DNA of 64,000 nucleotides from Rhodopirellula sp. (GTDB lineage Bacteria > Planctomycetota > Planctomycetia > Pirellulales > Pirellulaceae): the NCBI GenBank assembly GCA_002701385.1, contig NZVD01000090.1:62557-126556 (forward strand), written 5' to 3'. The stretch's first letter is position 1. Each line of letters begins with the position of its first letter. Below are positions 20,135 through 31,155 of the stretch, piece after piece. Both the position numbers and the translations under genes were made by a program. Below the pieces are notes generated by a model. The model was not told where the DNA came from. It did no database searches and saw only the letters and a list, made by a program, of their open reading frames with translations.

Positions 20135-21655
20135 ATGACTAAACAATTTGTACTTGCTGCCTGCCTGATCATGACGTTAACTATGTCTGCCATGGCAGCA
20201 AAACCAAACAAACCACTCAAGCCAAGTCTGTTTGCAGGACAAGGCATCATGATGGGGGAATTAACTTCAACCAGTATTCACGCGCAAGTACGACTCACTG
20301 CGACCACACAATTGGTGGATCGAGATGTTCCGGGACGCAACGGCGTTGTTAAGTTTGCACTGATCGAAGATGTGGCTTTATCCCGTCCACGGTTCAAGGG
20401 TGAACTCACAACTATCGAGAAACAGATTGTCGAAACAAAAGCAGAACATGACTACATCGCCCGCGTCATTTTCAAGAACCTTAAACCGAATACTTCCTAT
20501 ATCATTAAAACGAAAATCGGCATCGATGAAGACACACTCAGGCCTGGTCCAACCGGGCGATTCATTACCCACCCTGGCAAAGACCAGTCCCGACCAATTT
20601 CTTTTGTTGTCGTGACGGGAATGAATTATGCCAAGTTCCATGGAGATAACAGAATCGACAGAAAAATTCACCTGGAACATAACAACACCGAATTGCCCGA
20701 GCCTTATCAGGGTCGGGATAAACATCTCGGATATCCGGCTTTGGCAAGCATCAGCAAGTTGCGTCCTCACTTCTTCGTCGGAACCGGCGACAACGTTTAC
20801 TACGATACCCCCAAAGATCCACGTGCAGAAACGATCGAAGAGATGCGGCAAAAGTGGCATGAGCAATTCGTTCAGCGTCGTTACCGGACTCTGTTCTCCC
20901 ATGTTCCAACTTATTGGGAAGTCGATGATCATGATTACCGCATCGATGATGGGGATAACTCCGGAGACCATTTGCCAAGCGTGGAGATGGCTGTTCGTAT
21001 GATGTACGAACAACTACCATACGCCGCGATGGGAGATCAAACAACGAAAACCTATCGAACAATCCGAGTATCGAAAGATCTTCAGATTTGGTTTGTCGAA
21101 GGACGAATCCACCGAACGGATAATGCCATGGAAGATGGCCCAGACAAGACGATTTGGGGATTGGAGCAACGCGAGTGGTTGATGAAGACACTCAAGGACA
21201 GTGACGCCACTTTCAAAGTAATGGTATCCCCCACCCCAATGGTTGGTCCTGATGACAAACGAAAATTCGACAATCACACCAACTTCAATGGGTTTCGTCA
21301 CGAACGCAAAGTCTTCTTTGACTTTCTCGAAAATGAAGGACTTAATAACAATAATTTCTATATCATCTGCGGTGATCGCCACTGGCAGTACCATGCGGAA
21401 GACCCAACCGGAATCGAGGAATTCTCTTCCGGAGCATTGATCGATGCAAACAGTCGACCGGGACGAAAGTCTGGCGAAGAGTTAAGCACGGACCCCGAAG
21501 GACATATTAAGCAACACTACCTTCAGAACCCACCTTCCGGTGGTTTTTTGCAGGTAGTCAGTATCCCAGGAGGCACTGGCGAGGCTCGTCTGGCGTTTAT
21601 CCACCGCGACGAACATGGAAAAGTGCTTAATCTAGAAATAAAGGCCGCTAAGTAA
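20135..21655 (+). CDS. Secreted PhoD-like alkaline phosphatase/phosphodiesterase
   Basis: Signal peptide after the ATG at 20135; FFVGTGDNVYYD; VPTYWEVDDHDYRIDDGDN; IICGDRHWQYH; PhoD/metallophosphatase motifs. Confidence 0.85.
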   Translation: MTKQFVLAACLIMTLTMSAMAAKPNKPLKPSLFAGQGIMMGELTSTSIHAQVRLTATTQLVDRDVPGRNGVVKFALIEDVALSRPRFKGELTTIEKQIVETKAEHDYIARVIFKNLKPNTSYIIKTKIGIDEDTLRPGPTGRFITHPGKDQSRPISFVVVTGMNYAKFHGDNRIDRKIHLEHNNTELPEPYQGRDKHLGYPALASISKLRPHFFVGTGDNVYYDTPKDPRAETIEEMRQKWHEQFVQRRYRTLFSHVPTYWEVDDHDYRIDDGDNSGDHLPSVEMAVRMMYEQLPYAAMGDQTTKTYRTIRVSKDLQIWFVEGRIHRTDNAMEDGPDKTIWGLEQREWLMKTLKDSDATFKVMVSPTPMVGPDDKRKFDNHTNFNGFRHERKVFFDFLENEGLNNNNFYIICGDRHWQYHAEDPTGIEEFSSGALIDANSRPGRKSGEELSTDPEGHIKQHYLQNPPSGGFLQVVSIPGGTGEARLAFIHRDEHGKVLNLEIKAAK

Positions 21656-21793
21656 CTCTGATAGTTACTATCCGCGAAACTGATGATTTCTAGTTTTTTT
21701 ACAAATTCCCCACGTGGTGTGACCTAACGTGTCACATCCCATTGCGATACTTCTATCAGTCAAACAAAACCGACCTGCATAGGAGGCCTAGCA

Positions 21794-21946
21794 ATGGCAC
21801 AACGATGGCTGGAATCTGATCTCGACTCACTGTTCACCAACACCGAGCCACTGGAAATTGGCCGACTCGATGTAGAAGAATTCTTTGCTGAATTGGCAAA
21901 GCTTCTGAATGCTCGAAATGCCAATGATAATGAAGTAGCAGGTTAA
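21794..21946 (+). CDS. Small ORF, 50 aa (MAQRWLESDLDSLFTNTEPLEIGRLDVEEFFAELAKLLNARNANDNEVAG), absent from the supplied ORF track
   Basis: Perfect AGGAGG Shine-Dalgarno at 21781-21786 with 7-nt spacing to ATG; acidic amphipathic coding sense; stop TAA 21944-21946. Confidence 0.6.
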   Translation: MAQRWLESDLDSLFTNTEPLEIGRLDVEEFFAELAKLLNARNANDNEVAG

Positions 21947-21956
21947 CCAACGGGCT

Positions 21957-24782
21957 TTATTCCGTCGCGTTATCTGATGTGGTTGCTGGCGTTGGCTGAG
22001 CGTCTTCCTCGGTGGAAGCCTGGTTGTTTTGATTCCTAAATGGGTAGCTTAGCACCAGTTCTTCGAGCCAGATTTGGGGCGCAAAGTCATTTTGAGTCAA
22101 CGTATTGGATAGATGTCGAAGAGGGCCTTCATCAAAATATTGAAGCTGGCGTCCTAAGGCAAAACTCAACATTCGTTCACTTAGATTTCGAGCAAATCTA
22201 TCTTGTTCTCCCAACAGGATTTGCTTGAGCTCACTGGGACCGGAAAACTTCCTGCCATCTGGTAACTCGCCTGAGTTATCAATCGGTTTGCCACCCTGCA
22301 TCTGGCGAAATCGTCCGATGGCGTCGAAGTTTTCCAACCCAAACCCGATCGGATCGATTTGTTGATGACACGATCGGCAGGCAGCGTCGTTACGATGTTG
22401 CTCGAATTGTTCCCGCAGAGTCTTCCCTTTTACATCGCCCGCGTTGTCAGGCAACGTCCCGGCATCCGGCGGTGGCGGGGGCAATTCGTCTCCCAACAGA
22501 GTCTCAAGTACCCACTTGCCTCGAATCACCGGACTCGTCCGCAACGGTAAAGAAGTCGCCGTCAAGACACTACTCATACCCAACAAACCCCCGCGAGGGC
22601 TATCTTTTAGAGTCACGAGCTGCATTTCGTGATGCTCGATTCCTGATAGCCCATACAACTCAGCCAGTGATTTATTCAGGAACGTTTCCTTCGAATCGAT
22701 CAGCTTAAGCAAGCTTTGGTTCTCACGCACCAAATAGTCAAAATATAAGACGGGTTCACTAAGAGCAGCCTGTTGAACGGCTACATCAAACTCCGGATAC
22801 CTCTTCGGGTCCGGGCCGATCGTCTTACCAATGGCACTAATCTCTAACCATTGCCCAATGAAACTCCGTGCGAAAGCAGTCGACTTTGGATTTTCCAGCA
22901 TTCGACGTACCTGAGATCGCAACACATCCGGCTTGGTCAATTCACCTCGAGTGGCCAATGTGAACAACTCGTTATCCGGCATCGTCATCCACAGGAAATA
23001 GGAAAGACGCGTCGCTAACTCAAACTCGCTCAGTTCAAACTCACCTTGCTCATCGCCATTACCTTCTACTTTGAATAGAAAGTTGGGTGAAACTAAGATC
23101 GCCGTCAGTGGTAACCGTAACGCCTCCTTAAAAGATGGGACATCGGTATAACCACGTTCAAACAATGCTCGATATGCAGATAATTCATCCTCTGTGACGG
23201 GACGCCGAAATGCTCGGGACGCAAATAACGAAAGCACTTCGGATGCCGCCTCCGCAGCTGTCTTCCCGTCCACTGGCGCGGCAATAAAGACGCGCTGCTG
23301 ATACAAATCGCTCAGTCCGATCGGACCTTCGATATCAATAAAATCCATCGCCACACTGCCCGGCTTTTGAGTTTGAGGCTTGGGAGCCTTAACGTTGGCT
23401 ACCGCAGCCAGGACTATTTTGTTGTCTGACAGCGCTTCCTCGTTTTGCTCTTTAATCTGGTATTCCAATTCATCCACAGCAATATCCAGAGCTCCGGCCA
23501 GAGCTGCTTTGGCGGTATCCAGCGTGACAGTCCGTTCTGCCACATAACCCTTAAACCGCTGAAGTTCCGATAGATTTCCTTTCGGGCCGTGGAGACGTAG
23601 CCATTCAATCGGACGCTGCACAGAATAAAACTGAACATTCATCGCTTCACGCAACTTCGTGACCTGAGGATTCTCTCCATCCGTTCTATTCAAACGCGGA
23701 TGATTGGCCATGGCTCGTTTGGTTACTAATGCACTCCATTGATTCATCGGAGGCACTGGCTGATCGGCATGTTTGTGTTTAGCCACAGCAGGCTCTTGTT
23801 TTGCCGGCGTGACTGACTCGTCAGTCAATTGCGGCTGCTTGGGCTCGAGGTCCGTTTCACGATTAGGAATACTTGTTACAAAGTCACCCTGTTGAATATT
23901 CCAGGCAATCTGATGAGTTCCCTTTTCGACAAAGGCTACCACTTCGTAAATACCCGGCTCCGTACTGGGAACCTGTATGTCACCCTGAACTTCATCATTA
24001 ATTCTCAATCTCGCGCCGGTGGGCCCGGCGGTCGACCAGGCTCTCACTTTAAATCGATAGTAACCACTCGACGGGAATTCAATGGAGTCCCATAACGTCA
24101 TCTGGCCACGATTAAGAATATAGCCAAATTCCGCCGGAGGAGAATTTCGTTCGGTCATAAACATCTTTTCGGTTTCCAGATGTTTATGAAGCGGATTGTC
24201 CTGCATTGTGATTAGCTGATCGATCGACTGCTGTGCCGCTTTGATGTACTTCTCGAGTAATGCCGGTTCGAGAAAAAGATTATCCCGATCATTGTTAAAA
24301 CCACTCGCTCCCTGAGCATCGTCTCCTAATTCACGACCAGGATTTAGATCGACTCCTAAGAGGTCTCGCATCGTGTTGTTATATTCTTCACGCGAAAGGC
24401 GAGCTGTTGCCACGTGACCAGCATTTTTGACTTGCGACCAATCAATATCATTAATCTGTCGATCCACCCATTCGATTAAGTAACGTCGTTCGTCAAAGGT
24501 AGGCAGTGGTTCTTCAGGTGGCATCTCCTCGTCTTCTAATTTTTCCAGAATCTTCAACCAATCCTTTCGATTTTTGAGCAGCATATCAACCGCAGTAAAC
24601 CGGGCGATATCCACTTTGGCTGCTGCCTTCTCCTCGTTATGACAACGATTACAGTATTTCTTCAGTAACGGCTGCACTTTCTCATCAAATTCTTTGGCGG
24701 CGAGCATATCTTCAGCTTGAAGCATGTCTGATGGACCAGAGAAAAGTCCGAATCCTAAAGTGATTAAAAGCCAGTAACGCAT
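21957..24782 (-). CDS. DUF1587/DUF1592/DUF1588/DUF1585-type planctomycete cytochrome protein (PSCyt), 941 aa
   Basis: KYCNRCHNEEKAAAKVDIARF; ARLSREEYNNTMRDLLGVDLNPG (DUF1587); ELATRLSYFLWMTMPDNELF (DUF1592); GLLGMSSVLTATSLPLRTSPVIRGKWVLE (DUF1588); ACRSCHQQIDPIGFGLENFDAIGRFR; LSERMLSFALGRQLQYFDE (DUF1585). Confidence 0.95.
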   Translation of the reverse strand: MRYWLLITLGFGLFSGPSDMLQAEDMLAAKEFDEKVQPLLKKYCNRCHNEEKAAAKVDIARFTAVDMLLKNRKDWLKILEKLEDEEMPPEEPLPTFDERRYLIEWVDRQINDIDWSQVKNAGHVATARLSREEYNNTMRDLLGVDLNPGRELGDDAQGASGFNNDRDNLFLEPALLEKYIKAAQQSIDQLITMQDNPLHKHLETEKMFMTERNSPPAEFGYILNRGQMTLWDSIEFPSSGYYRFKVRAWSTAGPTGARLRINDEVQGDIQVPSTEPGIYEVVAFVEKGTHQIAWNIQQGDFVTSIPNRETDLEPKQPQLTDESVTPAKQEPAVAKHKHADQPVPPMNQWSALVTKRAMANHPRLNRTDGENPQVTKLREAMNVQFYSVQRPIEWLRLHGPKGNLSELQRFKGYVAERTVTLDTAKAALAGALDIAVDELEYQIKEQNEEALSDNKIVLAAVANVKAPKPQTQKPGSVAMDFIDIEGPIGLSDLYQQRVFIAAPVDGKTAAEAASEVLSLFASRAFRRPVTEDELSAYRALFERGYTDVPSFKEALRLPLTAILVSPNFLFKVEGNGDEQGEFELSEFELATRLSYFLWMTMPDNELFTLATRGELTKPDVLRSQVRRMLENPKSTAFARSFIGQWLEISAIGKTIGPDPKRYPEFDVAVQQAALSEPVLYFDYLVRENQSLLKLIDSKETFLNKSLAELYGLSGIEHHEMQLVTLKDSPRGGLLGMSSVLTATSLPLRTSPVIRGKWVLETLLGDELPPPPPDAGTLPDNAGDVKGKTLREQFEQHRNDAACRSCHQQIDPIGFGLENFDAIGRFRQMQGGKPIDNSGELPDGRKFSGPSELKQILLGEQDRFARNLSERMLSFALGRQLQYFDEGPLRHLSNTLTQNDFAPQIWLEELVLSYPFRNQNNQASTEEDAQPTPATTSDNATE

Positions 24783-25008
24783 AGATCTACATGAACCGGA
24801 TGGGAGGAATGGGCAGCATCCAACACTTAGACACTGAATCGATAATCATTATAGTTGGCCCATTCTAAAGTGTCTTGCGGCAATAACCATCACTTCACCG
24901 CAATCATGTTAAAAACACCTGCCGTGGGTTGCCGAGAAATGATAATATAGAGACAGATATGAGGAATTTGTATTCCCTTGCTTTGATTGTTTAATCACGG
25001 GTTATTCG

Positions 25009-26310
25009 ATGAGTCAGAATTGGAAAATTTCACGCCGAACGATGCTTCGAGGTACTGGTGCCGCGGTTGCGCTTCCGATGTTGGATGTCATGCAAGGGCA
25101 CGCGGCCTTCGGTAAAGAAGCCGTTGCTCCTCCAATGCGAATGGTTTCTCTGTTCATGCCGAACGGCGTTAACCCGGCTACCTGGAACGTTAAAGGGGAA
25201 GGGGCCGATTACGAATTATCTGAGTCTCTGGCTCCTCTGGCTAAGCTTCGTCAGGATGTGAGTATTCTGTCGAATCTCGACAACACCGGAGCCGGTGGAC
25301 ATGTCGGAGCTACCTCTGGGTTTTTATCCGGAATCAAAATGAAAAACGGTGTCCTTGGAATCTCCATGGACCAATTAATCGCAAACCATATCGGTGATAA
25401 AACTCGCTTCCCATCGATCGTACTGGGCACAGAACCACCTCGGCAGGGTGGAGCCGGCCCCGGACTCCCAATTGCCTATGCGAATACCATTTCATGGGCA
25501 TCCCCTAATTCAAGGATTTCTCCAGAGATCAATCCTCAGGTTGCCTTCGACCGAATGTTCCGCACTGGTGAAAATGCCGTCGAACAAGCTCGGGAATTAC
25601 AGAGTGTGGTCGATCTGGTTTTGGCGGATGCAAAACGGCTTAAAACCCGAGCCAGTAAAAACGACGGTCACAAGATTGAAGAATACTTGTCGAGTGTCCG
25701 TAGTGTTGAAAAACAAATCGACAGTACCTTGAATCCACCTGCTCGGGATTGGATTCCACCAACAACACCTGAATTAGTTCGGCCACCTGCCGGCATTCCT
25801 GTTCAACGGGATGTCCATGTCAAAATGATGATGGACTTACTTATTCTGGCGTTGCAAACTGATACGACTCGCGTTGGTACCTTTATGTTGGCCCATGGCT
25901 TCAGCCGTTGTAACTTTGGATTCATGGGACTCAAAGGGGATCACCATACGATCTCTCACCATAAGAATCAAAATGATTGGCTGACCGAGTACACTGCGGT
26001 TACCAAATATTATGTCGGTCAATACGCTTACTTGATGGAACGGCTTAAGAACATTGACGAGGGTGGGTCTAATCTGCTCGACAATAGCGTTGTGTTATTC
26101 GGTTCCGGGTTGAAAGACGGCAATGGTCATGTCCGATCTGATTTGCCAATTCTTCTGGGTGGCCACGGCGCGGGATCATTGAATCCTGGACGACATATTA
26201 CCTTTACTAAAGGCACGGGACTTCCTGATCTTCACCTCTCGCTCATCCAACGGTTCGGAATCGATATCGACACATGGGCGGACAGCTCAAATACTCTAGC
26301 CAATCTCTAA
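25009..26310 (+). CDS. DUF1552 domain-containing protein
   Basis: ISRRTMLRGTGAAVALPMLDVMQ leader; MVSLFMPNGVNPATWNVKGEG; SVDQ/SMDQLIANHIGDKTRFPSIVLGTE; VLFGSGLKDGNGHVRSDLPILLGGHGAG. Confidence 0.95.
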   Translation: MSQNWKISRRTMLRGTGAAVALPMLDVMQGHAAFGKEAVAPPMRMVSLFMPNGVNPATWNVKGEGADYELSESLAPLAKLRQDVSILSNLDNTGAGGHVGATSGFLSGIKMKNGVLGISMDQLIANHIGDKTRFPSIVLGTEPPRQGGAGPGLPIAYANTISWASPNSRISPEINPQVAFDRMFRTGENAVEQARELQSVVDLVLADAKRLKTRASKNDGHKIEEYLSSVRSVEKQIDSTLNPPARDWIPPTTPELVRPPAGIPVQRDVHVKMMMDLLILALQTDTTRVGTFMLAHGFSRCNFGFMGLKGDHHTISHHKNQNDWLTEYTAVTKYYVGQYAYLMERLKNIDEGGSNLLDNSVVLFGSGLKDGNGHVRSDLPILLGGHGAGSLNPGRHITFTKGTGLPDLHLSLIQRFGIDIDTWADSSNTLANL

Positions 26311-28650
26311 GTGAAAGAGGTAATCGTGACGTCCCCACTACGATGTCGTCGGCAAAGCTTCCCATTCACGGCCGTCGCGACAAGTACGATTCTTTTTTTT
26401 AGCATCGCCCAATTACAGGCCATCGACTTCAACAAAGAGATTCGGCCTATTCTGTCAAACCACTGTTTTGAATGCCATGGCCCAGACAATGCTACGCGTC
26501 AGGCCGACCTACGCCTCGACTTACAAGCATCGGCCATGTCGGTGATCTCTCCGGGAAAAATCAAACGCAGTGAATTGATTCATCGCATTGAATCTCATGA
26601 CCGGGACGTGATGATGCCTCCGGCCGATGCGAAACGTCCACTGACAGATCAACAGCGTAAGTTACTGATCGACTGGGTTCGGGAAGGTGCTGAATACCAA
26701 CAGCATTGGTCGTTCAAACCCATTCAAAATCAACCGACTAAACGCCACCGACAGGACAAATGGTCACAAAACCCAATCGACCATTATGTTTATCTCCGCT
26801 TGAAAGCAGAAGGACTTTCGCCGTCGAAACCAGCGGATCGAGCGACCTTAATTCGTCGCATTAGTTTTGACCTGACGGGCCTGCCCCCCTCGCTGGAAGA
26901 CGCTCGACGTGTATTAGACGATCCTTCAGAAGATGCGCTTGAGAAGTACATCGATCACTTACTGCAATCCAGTGCCTACGGTGAACATATGGCACTCTAT
27001 TGGTTGGAAGCTTCTCGCTACGCCGATACCGATGGATATCAAAATGACCGCACTCGTCATCATCATGTCTGGCGTGACTGGGTCATCATGTCGTTTAACG
27101 ACAATATGCCGTACAACCAATTCATTATCGACCAGCTTGCCGGTGATCAAAAACCAAACCCGACATTAAAGTCGCAGATTGCCACCGCGTTCTGCCGGAA
27201 TCACCGAATTAATTCGGAAGACGGTTCCATCCCTGACGAATGGCATGTCGAAAATGTCGCAGACCGCGTCGATACGTTCGGGACTGTTTTTTTGGGCCTG
27301 ACCATCAGCTGTTCCCGTTGCCATGACCATAAGTTTGATCCAATCTCACAGCAGGACTACTACGAACTGTTTGCGTACTTCAATAACAATGCAGAATGGG
27401 GAGTGGGGCCGAACAACGGAAATAGTCCACCGTTTATTGAGATACCGGAAAGCTGGCCTGTTATTGCTGCTGATCAAAATCATCCGGTGGCCCCTGAACC
27501 CCTGAAGCTGACCAACGCCCGTAAGGAAGCAGGAAACGGACTAAAACGTCCCCAGCCAGGTTCCGCCAAAACACTCATGGTGATGCATGACCTGGAAACA
27601 CCACGAGAAACCTATTTACTGAATCGAGGGCAGTACAATTTGCCGGACAAGTCGAAGCCGCTATCACCAACCATTCCATCGGCTCTGAATTTTGCTCCCG
27701 ACATGCAACCAAATTCAAGATATGAGTTAGCTCAATGGCTGGTTCACCCTGACAATCCACTCACCGCTCGAGTTGCGGTCAATCGTTTTTGGCAACAGCT
27801 GTTCGGACGTGGCCTGGTTGAGTCGAGTGAGAACTTTGGATCACAGGGCACACTTCCGTCACACCCTCAGTTGCTGGACTATCTTGCCTCGCAATTCATT
27901 CACGCCGGCTGGGACACCAAGGCCCTGATGAAACAGATTCTGTTGAGTGCTACCTATCAACAATCATCCGATGCCCCGACGCATCTGATCGAGCGTGATC
28001 CTAAAAACGAATTGTTGGCGCGAGGCCCCCGGATGAGGCTTTCAGGATTTGCCCTTCGCGATCAGGCTCTGGTTGCCAGTGGCCTTTACGTAGAAGGAGT
28101 CGGCGGCCCATCGGTACGTCCTTATATGCCTCCTAGAATCTGGCGGTCTATTTCAAACAATTCATACAAACAGGACACTGGCGATAAGCTCTATCGACGC
28201 AGCCTTTATACCTATTGGCGACGTACGATCCCGCCGCCAACGATGATGAATTTTAATGCGGCTGCTCGTGAAGTCTGTATCGTTCGCACCGAACAAACCA
28301 ATACCCCGCTCCAGGCGTTAACATTATTGAACAACAAAATATTTGTCGAAAGCGCTCGTAATCTTGCCGAGCGATCTATCAGGCAAGGTGGAGACACAAC
28401 CACCGAACGACTTCAGTTCGCTTTCCAAACGGTATTGACCAGGCCGCCGACCGAGCAAGAATTGGAAATCCTGCAAGATTCGCTGGAGTTCTTTCTGAAC
28501 CGTTATAAAGAGAAAACTTCAGAAGCTGCTTCCCTGACCGCCGTCGGTGAATCGGTTGCCAATCCGGAATTCGATACCACAACACTGGCAGCCTACACGA
28601 TGGTGGCATCGACAATCTTCAATTTGGATGAGGCGATAATCAAACGATGA
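26311..28650 (+). CDS. PSCyt1/DUF1549/DUF1553 planctomycete cytochrome protein, short form (779 aa)
   Basis: [118 protein letters not shown] start immediately after the DUF1552 stop. Confidence 0.95.
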   Translation: MKEVIVTSPLRCRRQSFPFTAVATSTILFFSIAQLQAIDFNKEIRPILSNHCFECHGPDNATRQADLRLDLQASAMSVISPGKIKRSELIHRIESHDRDVMMPPADAKRPLTDQQRKLLIDWVREGAEYQQHWSFKPIQNQPTKRHRQDKWSQNPIDHYVYLRLKAEGLSPSKPADRATLIRRISFDLTGLPPSLEDARRVLDDPSEDALEKYIDHLLQSSAYGEHMALYWLEASRYADTDGYQNDRTRHHHVWRDWVIMSFNDNMPYNQFIIDQLAGDQKPNPTLKSQIATAFCRNHRINSEDGSIPDEWHVENVADRVDTFGTVFLGLTISCSRCHDHKFDPISQQDYYELFAYFNNNAEWGVGPNNGNSPPFIEIPESWPVIAADQNHPVAPEPLKLTNARKEAGNGLKRPQPGSAKTLMVMHDLETPRETYLLNRGQYNLPDKSKPLSPTIPSALNFAPDMQPNSRYELAQWLVHPDNPLTARVAVNRFWQQLFGRGLVESSENFGSQGTLPSHPQLLDYLASQFIHAGWDTKALMKQILLSATYQQSSDAPTHLIERDPKNELLARGPRMRLSGFALRDQALVASGLYVEGVGGPSVRPYMPPRIWRSISNNSYKQDTGDKLYRRSLYTYWRRTIPPPTMMNFNAAAREVCIVRTEQTNTPLQALTLLNNKIFVESARNLAERSIRQGGDTTTERLQFAFQTVLTRPPTEQELEILQDSLEFFLNRYKEKTSEAASLTAVGESVANPEFDTTTLAAYTMVASTIFNLDEAIIKR

Positions 28651-30119
28651 GTCGGAATCTCAATGAACTCGAACAGGCGAAAAACCTGCACCATCGTCGG
28701 TATTTTCTGAACCGCATGAGCACCAGCCTGGGAAGTCTTGGTCTGGCCTCGTTATTAGGTCAGGAGGCACTGGGGCGTCGTTCTAATCAAGAGGCCGTCG
28801 GTGGATTGAAAAATCTACCCCACCATAAACCCAAGGCCAAGCGAGTCATTTACCTATTTCAGTCTGGCGGTCCTGCTCAAATGGATCTCTATGACTACAA
28901 GCCACAGCTGGCAGAACGATTTGGGGAAGAAGTTCCTAAGAGCGTATATCCGGATGATCGGAAGACCACCATGAGTAATGCTCAGGCCTCCTTCCCTGTC
29001 GCTCCTTCGATCTTCAAATTCAGCCAGCACGGTAAGGGTGGAAACTGGTTACCTGAAACTTTACCTAAACTCAGTGAAGTCTCGGATGACCTGTGCATTA
29101 TCAATTCGTTTCATACCGATGCGATCAACCATGATCCTGCGGCGACTTTGATGCAATCCGGCTCACAAATCCCAGGGCGACCTAGTATTGGGTCATGGCT
29201 TGGCTATGGCCTGGGTAATATGAATGCCAACCTACCTGCCTTTGTGGCCATGAGTTCCAGAGGTACAGGAAAGCCCGGAGGACAACCACTCTATGACCGT
29301 TTGTGGGGGAGCGGTTTTTTGCCGAGTCGGTTCCAAGGGGTTAAGTTCCGAAATCAGGGTGACCCGGTACTTGATATCAACAATCCATCAGGTGTGGATA
29401 CTGAAACACGCCGGGCAATGCTCGACAGTCTGAAAGAACTAAACAGGATTCAGCTGAGTGCAACGGGGAATCCCGATATCGAAACTCGCATATCCCAATA
29501 TGAACTTGCCTATCGCATGCAGATGTCAATTCCTAAACTGTTGGACATGAGTGACGAGCCAAAGCATGTATTAGATATGTATGGGCCGGATGCACTTAAG
29601 CCTGGTACTTATGCTTACAACTGCCTAATCGCTCGCCGCTTGGCCGAAAGCGGTGTTCGCTTTATTCAACTTTTCCATCAGGGCTGGGATCATCATGGCA
29701 AACTTCCAGACGCCATGCGTGGCCAATGCCGTGACACCGATGCTCCGTCGGCTGCCTTGATCAAAGACCTTAAACAAAGGGGACTCTTTGACGATACGAT
29801 ATTGGTCTGGGGGGGTGAGTTTGGACGAACGATTTATTCACAAGGCTCCCTGACAAAAGAAAAGTATGGTCGTGATCACCACCCTAGCGTGATGTCAATT
29901 TGGTTAGCCGGCGGAGGTATCCGCGGTGGAATGACCTACGGAAAATCTGATGACTATAGTGTCAACGTTGCTGAAAACGGCGTGCATGTACATGACCTGC
30001 ACGCTACATTGCTGCACTTGCTAGGAATCGACCATGAGGAATTCACCTATCGATATCAGGGTCGAGACTTCCGACTCACCGACGTACATGGTGAAGTAGT
30101 GAAAGACATCCTTGTATAA
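28647..30119 (+). CDS. DUF1501 domain-containing protein
   Basis: ATGA overlap with the upstream gene; RRYFLNRMSTSLGSLGLASLLG; VIYLFQSGGPAQMDLYDYKPQL; GWDHHGKLPDAMRGQC; LVWGGEFGRTIYSQG; GRDHHPSVMSIWLAGGGI. Confidence 0.95.
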   Translation: MSRNLNELEQAKNLHHRRYFLNRMSTSLGSLGLASLLGQEALGRRSNQEAVGGLKNLPHHKPKAKRVIYLFQSGGPAQMDLYDYKPQLAERFGEEVPKSVYPDDRKTTMSNAQASFPVAPSIFKFSQHGKGGNWLPETLPKLSEVSDDLCIINSFHTDAINHDPAATLMQSGSQIPGRPSIGSWLGYGLGNMNANLPAFVAMSSRGTGKPGGQPLYDRLWGSGFLPSRFQGVKFRNQGDPVLDINNPSGVDTETRRAMLDSLKELNRIQLSATGNPDIETRISQYELAYRMQMSIPKLLDMSDEPKHVLDMYGPDALKPGTYAYNCLIARRLAESGVRFIQLFHQGWDHHGKLPDAMRGQCRDTDAPSAALIKDLKQRGLFDDTILVWGGEFGRTIYSQGSLTKEKYGRDHHPSVMSIWLAGGGIRGGMTYGKSDDYSVNVAENGVHVHDLHATLLHLLGIDHEEFTYRYQGRDFRLTDVHGEVVKDILV

Positions 30120-30227
30120 CACCCAACAATTCTACATTCGGTTATAAATAAACTTAGAGCGACAACAGCATTTGCTCTGACATTACCGTCGCTTGTAACA
30201 TCCCTGCTACTAAATAGAAAAAGACAT

Positions 30228-31031
30228 ATGAAACTCATACGATTTATCAACGAAGCTGACGAAACCAAATATGGTGTACAACAGGAAGACGGCAGCGTTA
30301 CCTATTTGGAAGGCTGCCCATTCGATTCTCCTACCGACACTGGAGAAACAGCAACTGTTAGTAAACTTCTTGCTCCGATCGCTCCCAAGTCGATCGTTTG
30401 CATCGGACTCAATTACAAGAAGCATGCCGAAGAAGGGGGTTCAGATATGCCTGAACATCCCGTCGTCTTTATGAAAATGCCTAGTACGGTGCAGAATCCG
30501 GGGGACAGTATTCAAATCCCTACTCATTTACCCAGCACCATGGTCGATTATGAGTGCGAGTTAGCAGTCGTGATTGGTAAACGAGCCAAAAACGTCTCCA
30601 AGGAAAATGCTCTGGACTACGTGCTTGGTTATACCTGTGCCAATGACGTTAGCGCCAGAGACTGGCAAAGCAAATGGGGCGGTAGTCAATGGTGCCGTGG
30701 CAAGACCTTTGATACTTTCTGTCCACTCGGACCAGTTTTAGTCACCTCGGATGAAATCACAAACCCTAACACGCTGGGTATCAAAACCATCCTGAATGAT
30801 GATGTCATGCAGGATTGGAACACGGACGACATGATCTTTGACGTACCTACGTTGATTGAATTCCTGAGCGGTAGTTCTGTTCTGGAACCAGGTACGGTCA
30901 TTTTGACCGGAACGCCACATGGAGTTGGATTCGCTCAGGATCCACCACGCTTCCTGAAGGATGGAGATACCGTGACCATCGAGATTGAAGGCATCGGTCA
31001 ATTGACCAATCCTGTCGTCAATGAAGCTTAG
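30228..31031 (+). CDS. Fumarylacetoacetate hydrolase family protein
   Basis: IVCIGLNYKKHAEEGGSDMPEHPVVFMKMPSTVQNPGD; VDYECELAVVIGKRAKNVS; GYTCANDVSARDWQ; VILTGTPHGVGFAQDPPRFLKDGDTVTIEIEGIGQLTNPV. Confidence 0.95.
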   Translation: MKLIRFINEADETKYGVQQEDGSVTYLEGCPFDSPTDTGETATVSKLLAPIAPKSIVCIGLNYKKHAEEGGSDMPEHPVVFMKMPSTVQNPGDSIQIPTHLPSTMVDYECELAVVIGKRAKNVSKENALDYVLGYTCANDVSARDWQSKWGGSQWCRGKTFDTFCPLGPVLVTSDEITNPNTLGIKTILNDDVMQDWNTDDMIFDVPTLIEFLSGSSVLEPGTVILTGTPHGVGFAQDPPRFLKDGDTVTIEIEGIGQLTNPVVNEA

Positions 31032-31054
31032 GGAATTCAGGCAGCATCTCACTC

Positions 31055-31093
31055 TAAAACCCATTCGTGCATCATACACGGATGGGTTTTTTT
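31055..31093 (+). terminator. Rho-independent terminator after the FAH-family gene
   Basis: AAAACCCATTCGTG-catcata-CACGGATGGGTTTTTTT: GC-containing hairpin (one G-T pair) followed by a T-run. Confidence 0.85.
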
Positions 31094-31155
31094 GATTCTG
31101 GTAAACGCCTGCCTTCAACGGAAAATCGCCGCAATTCCAACGATCATTCTATAAG

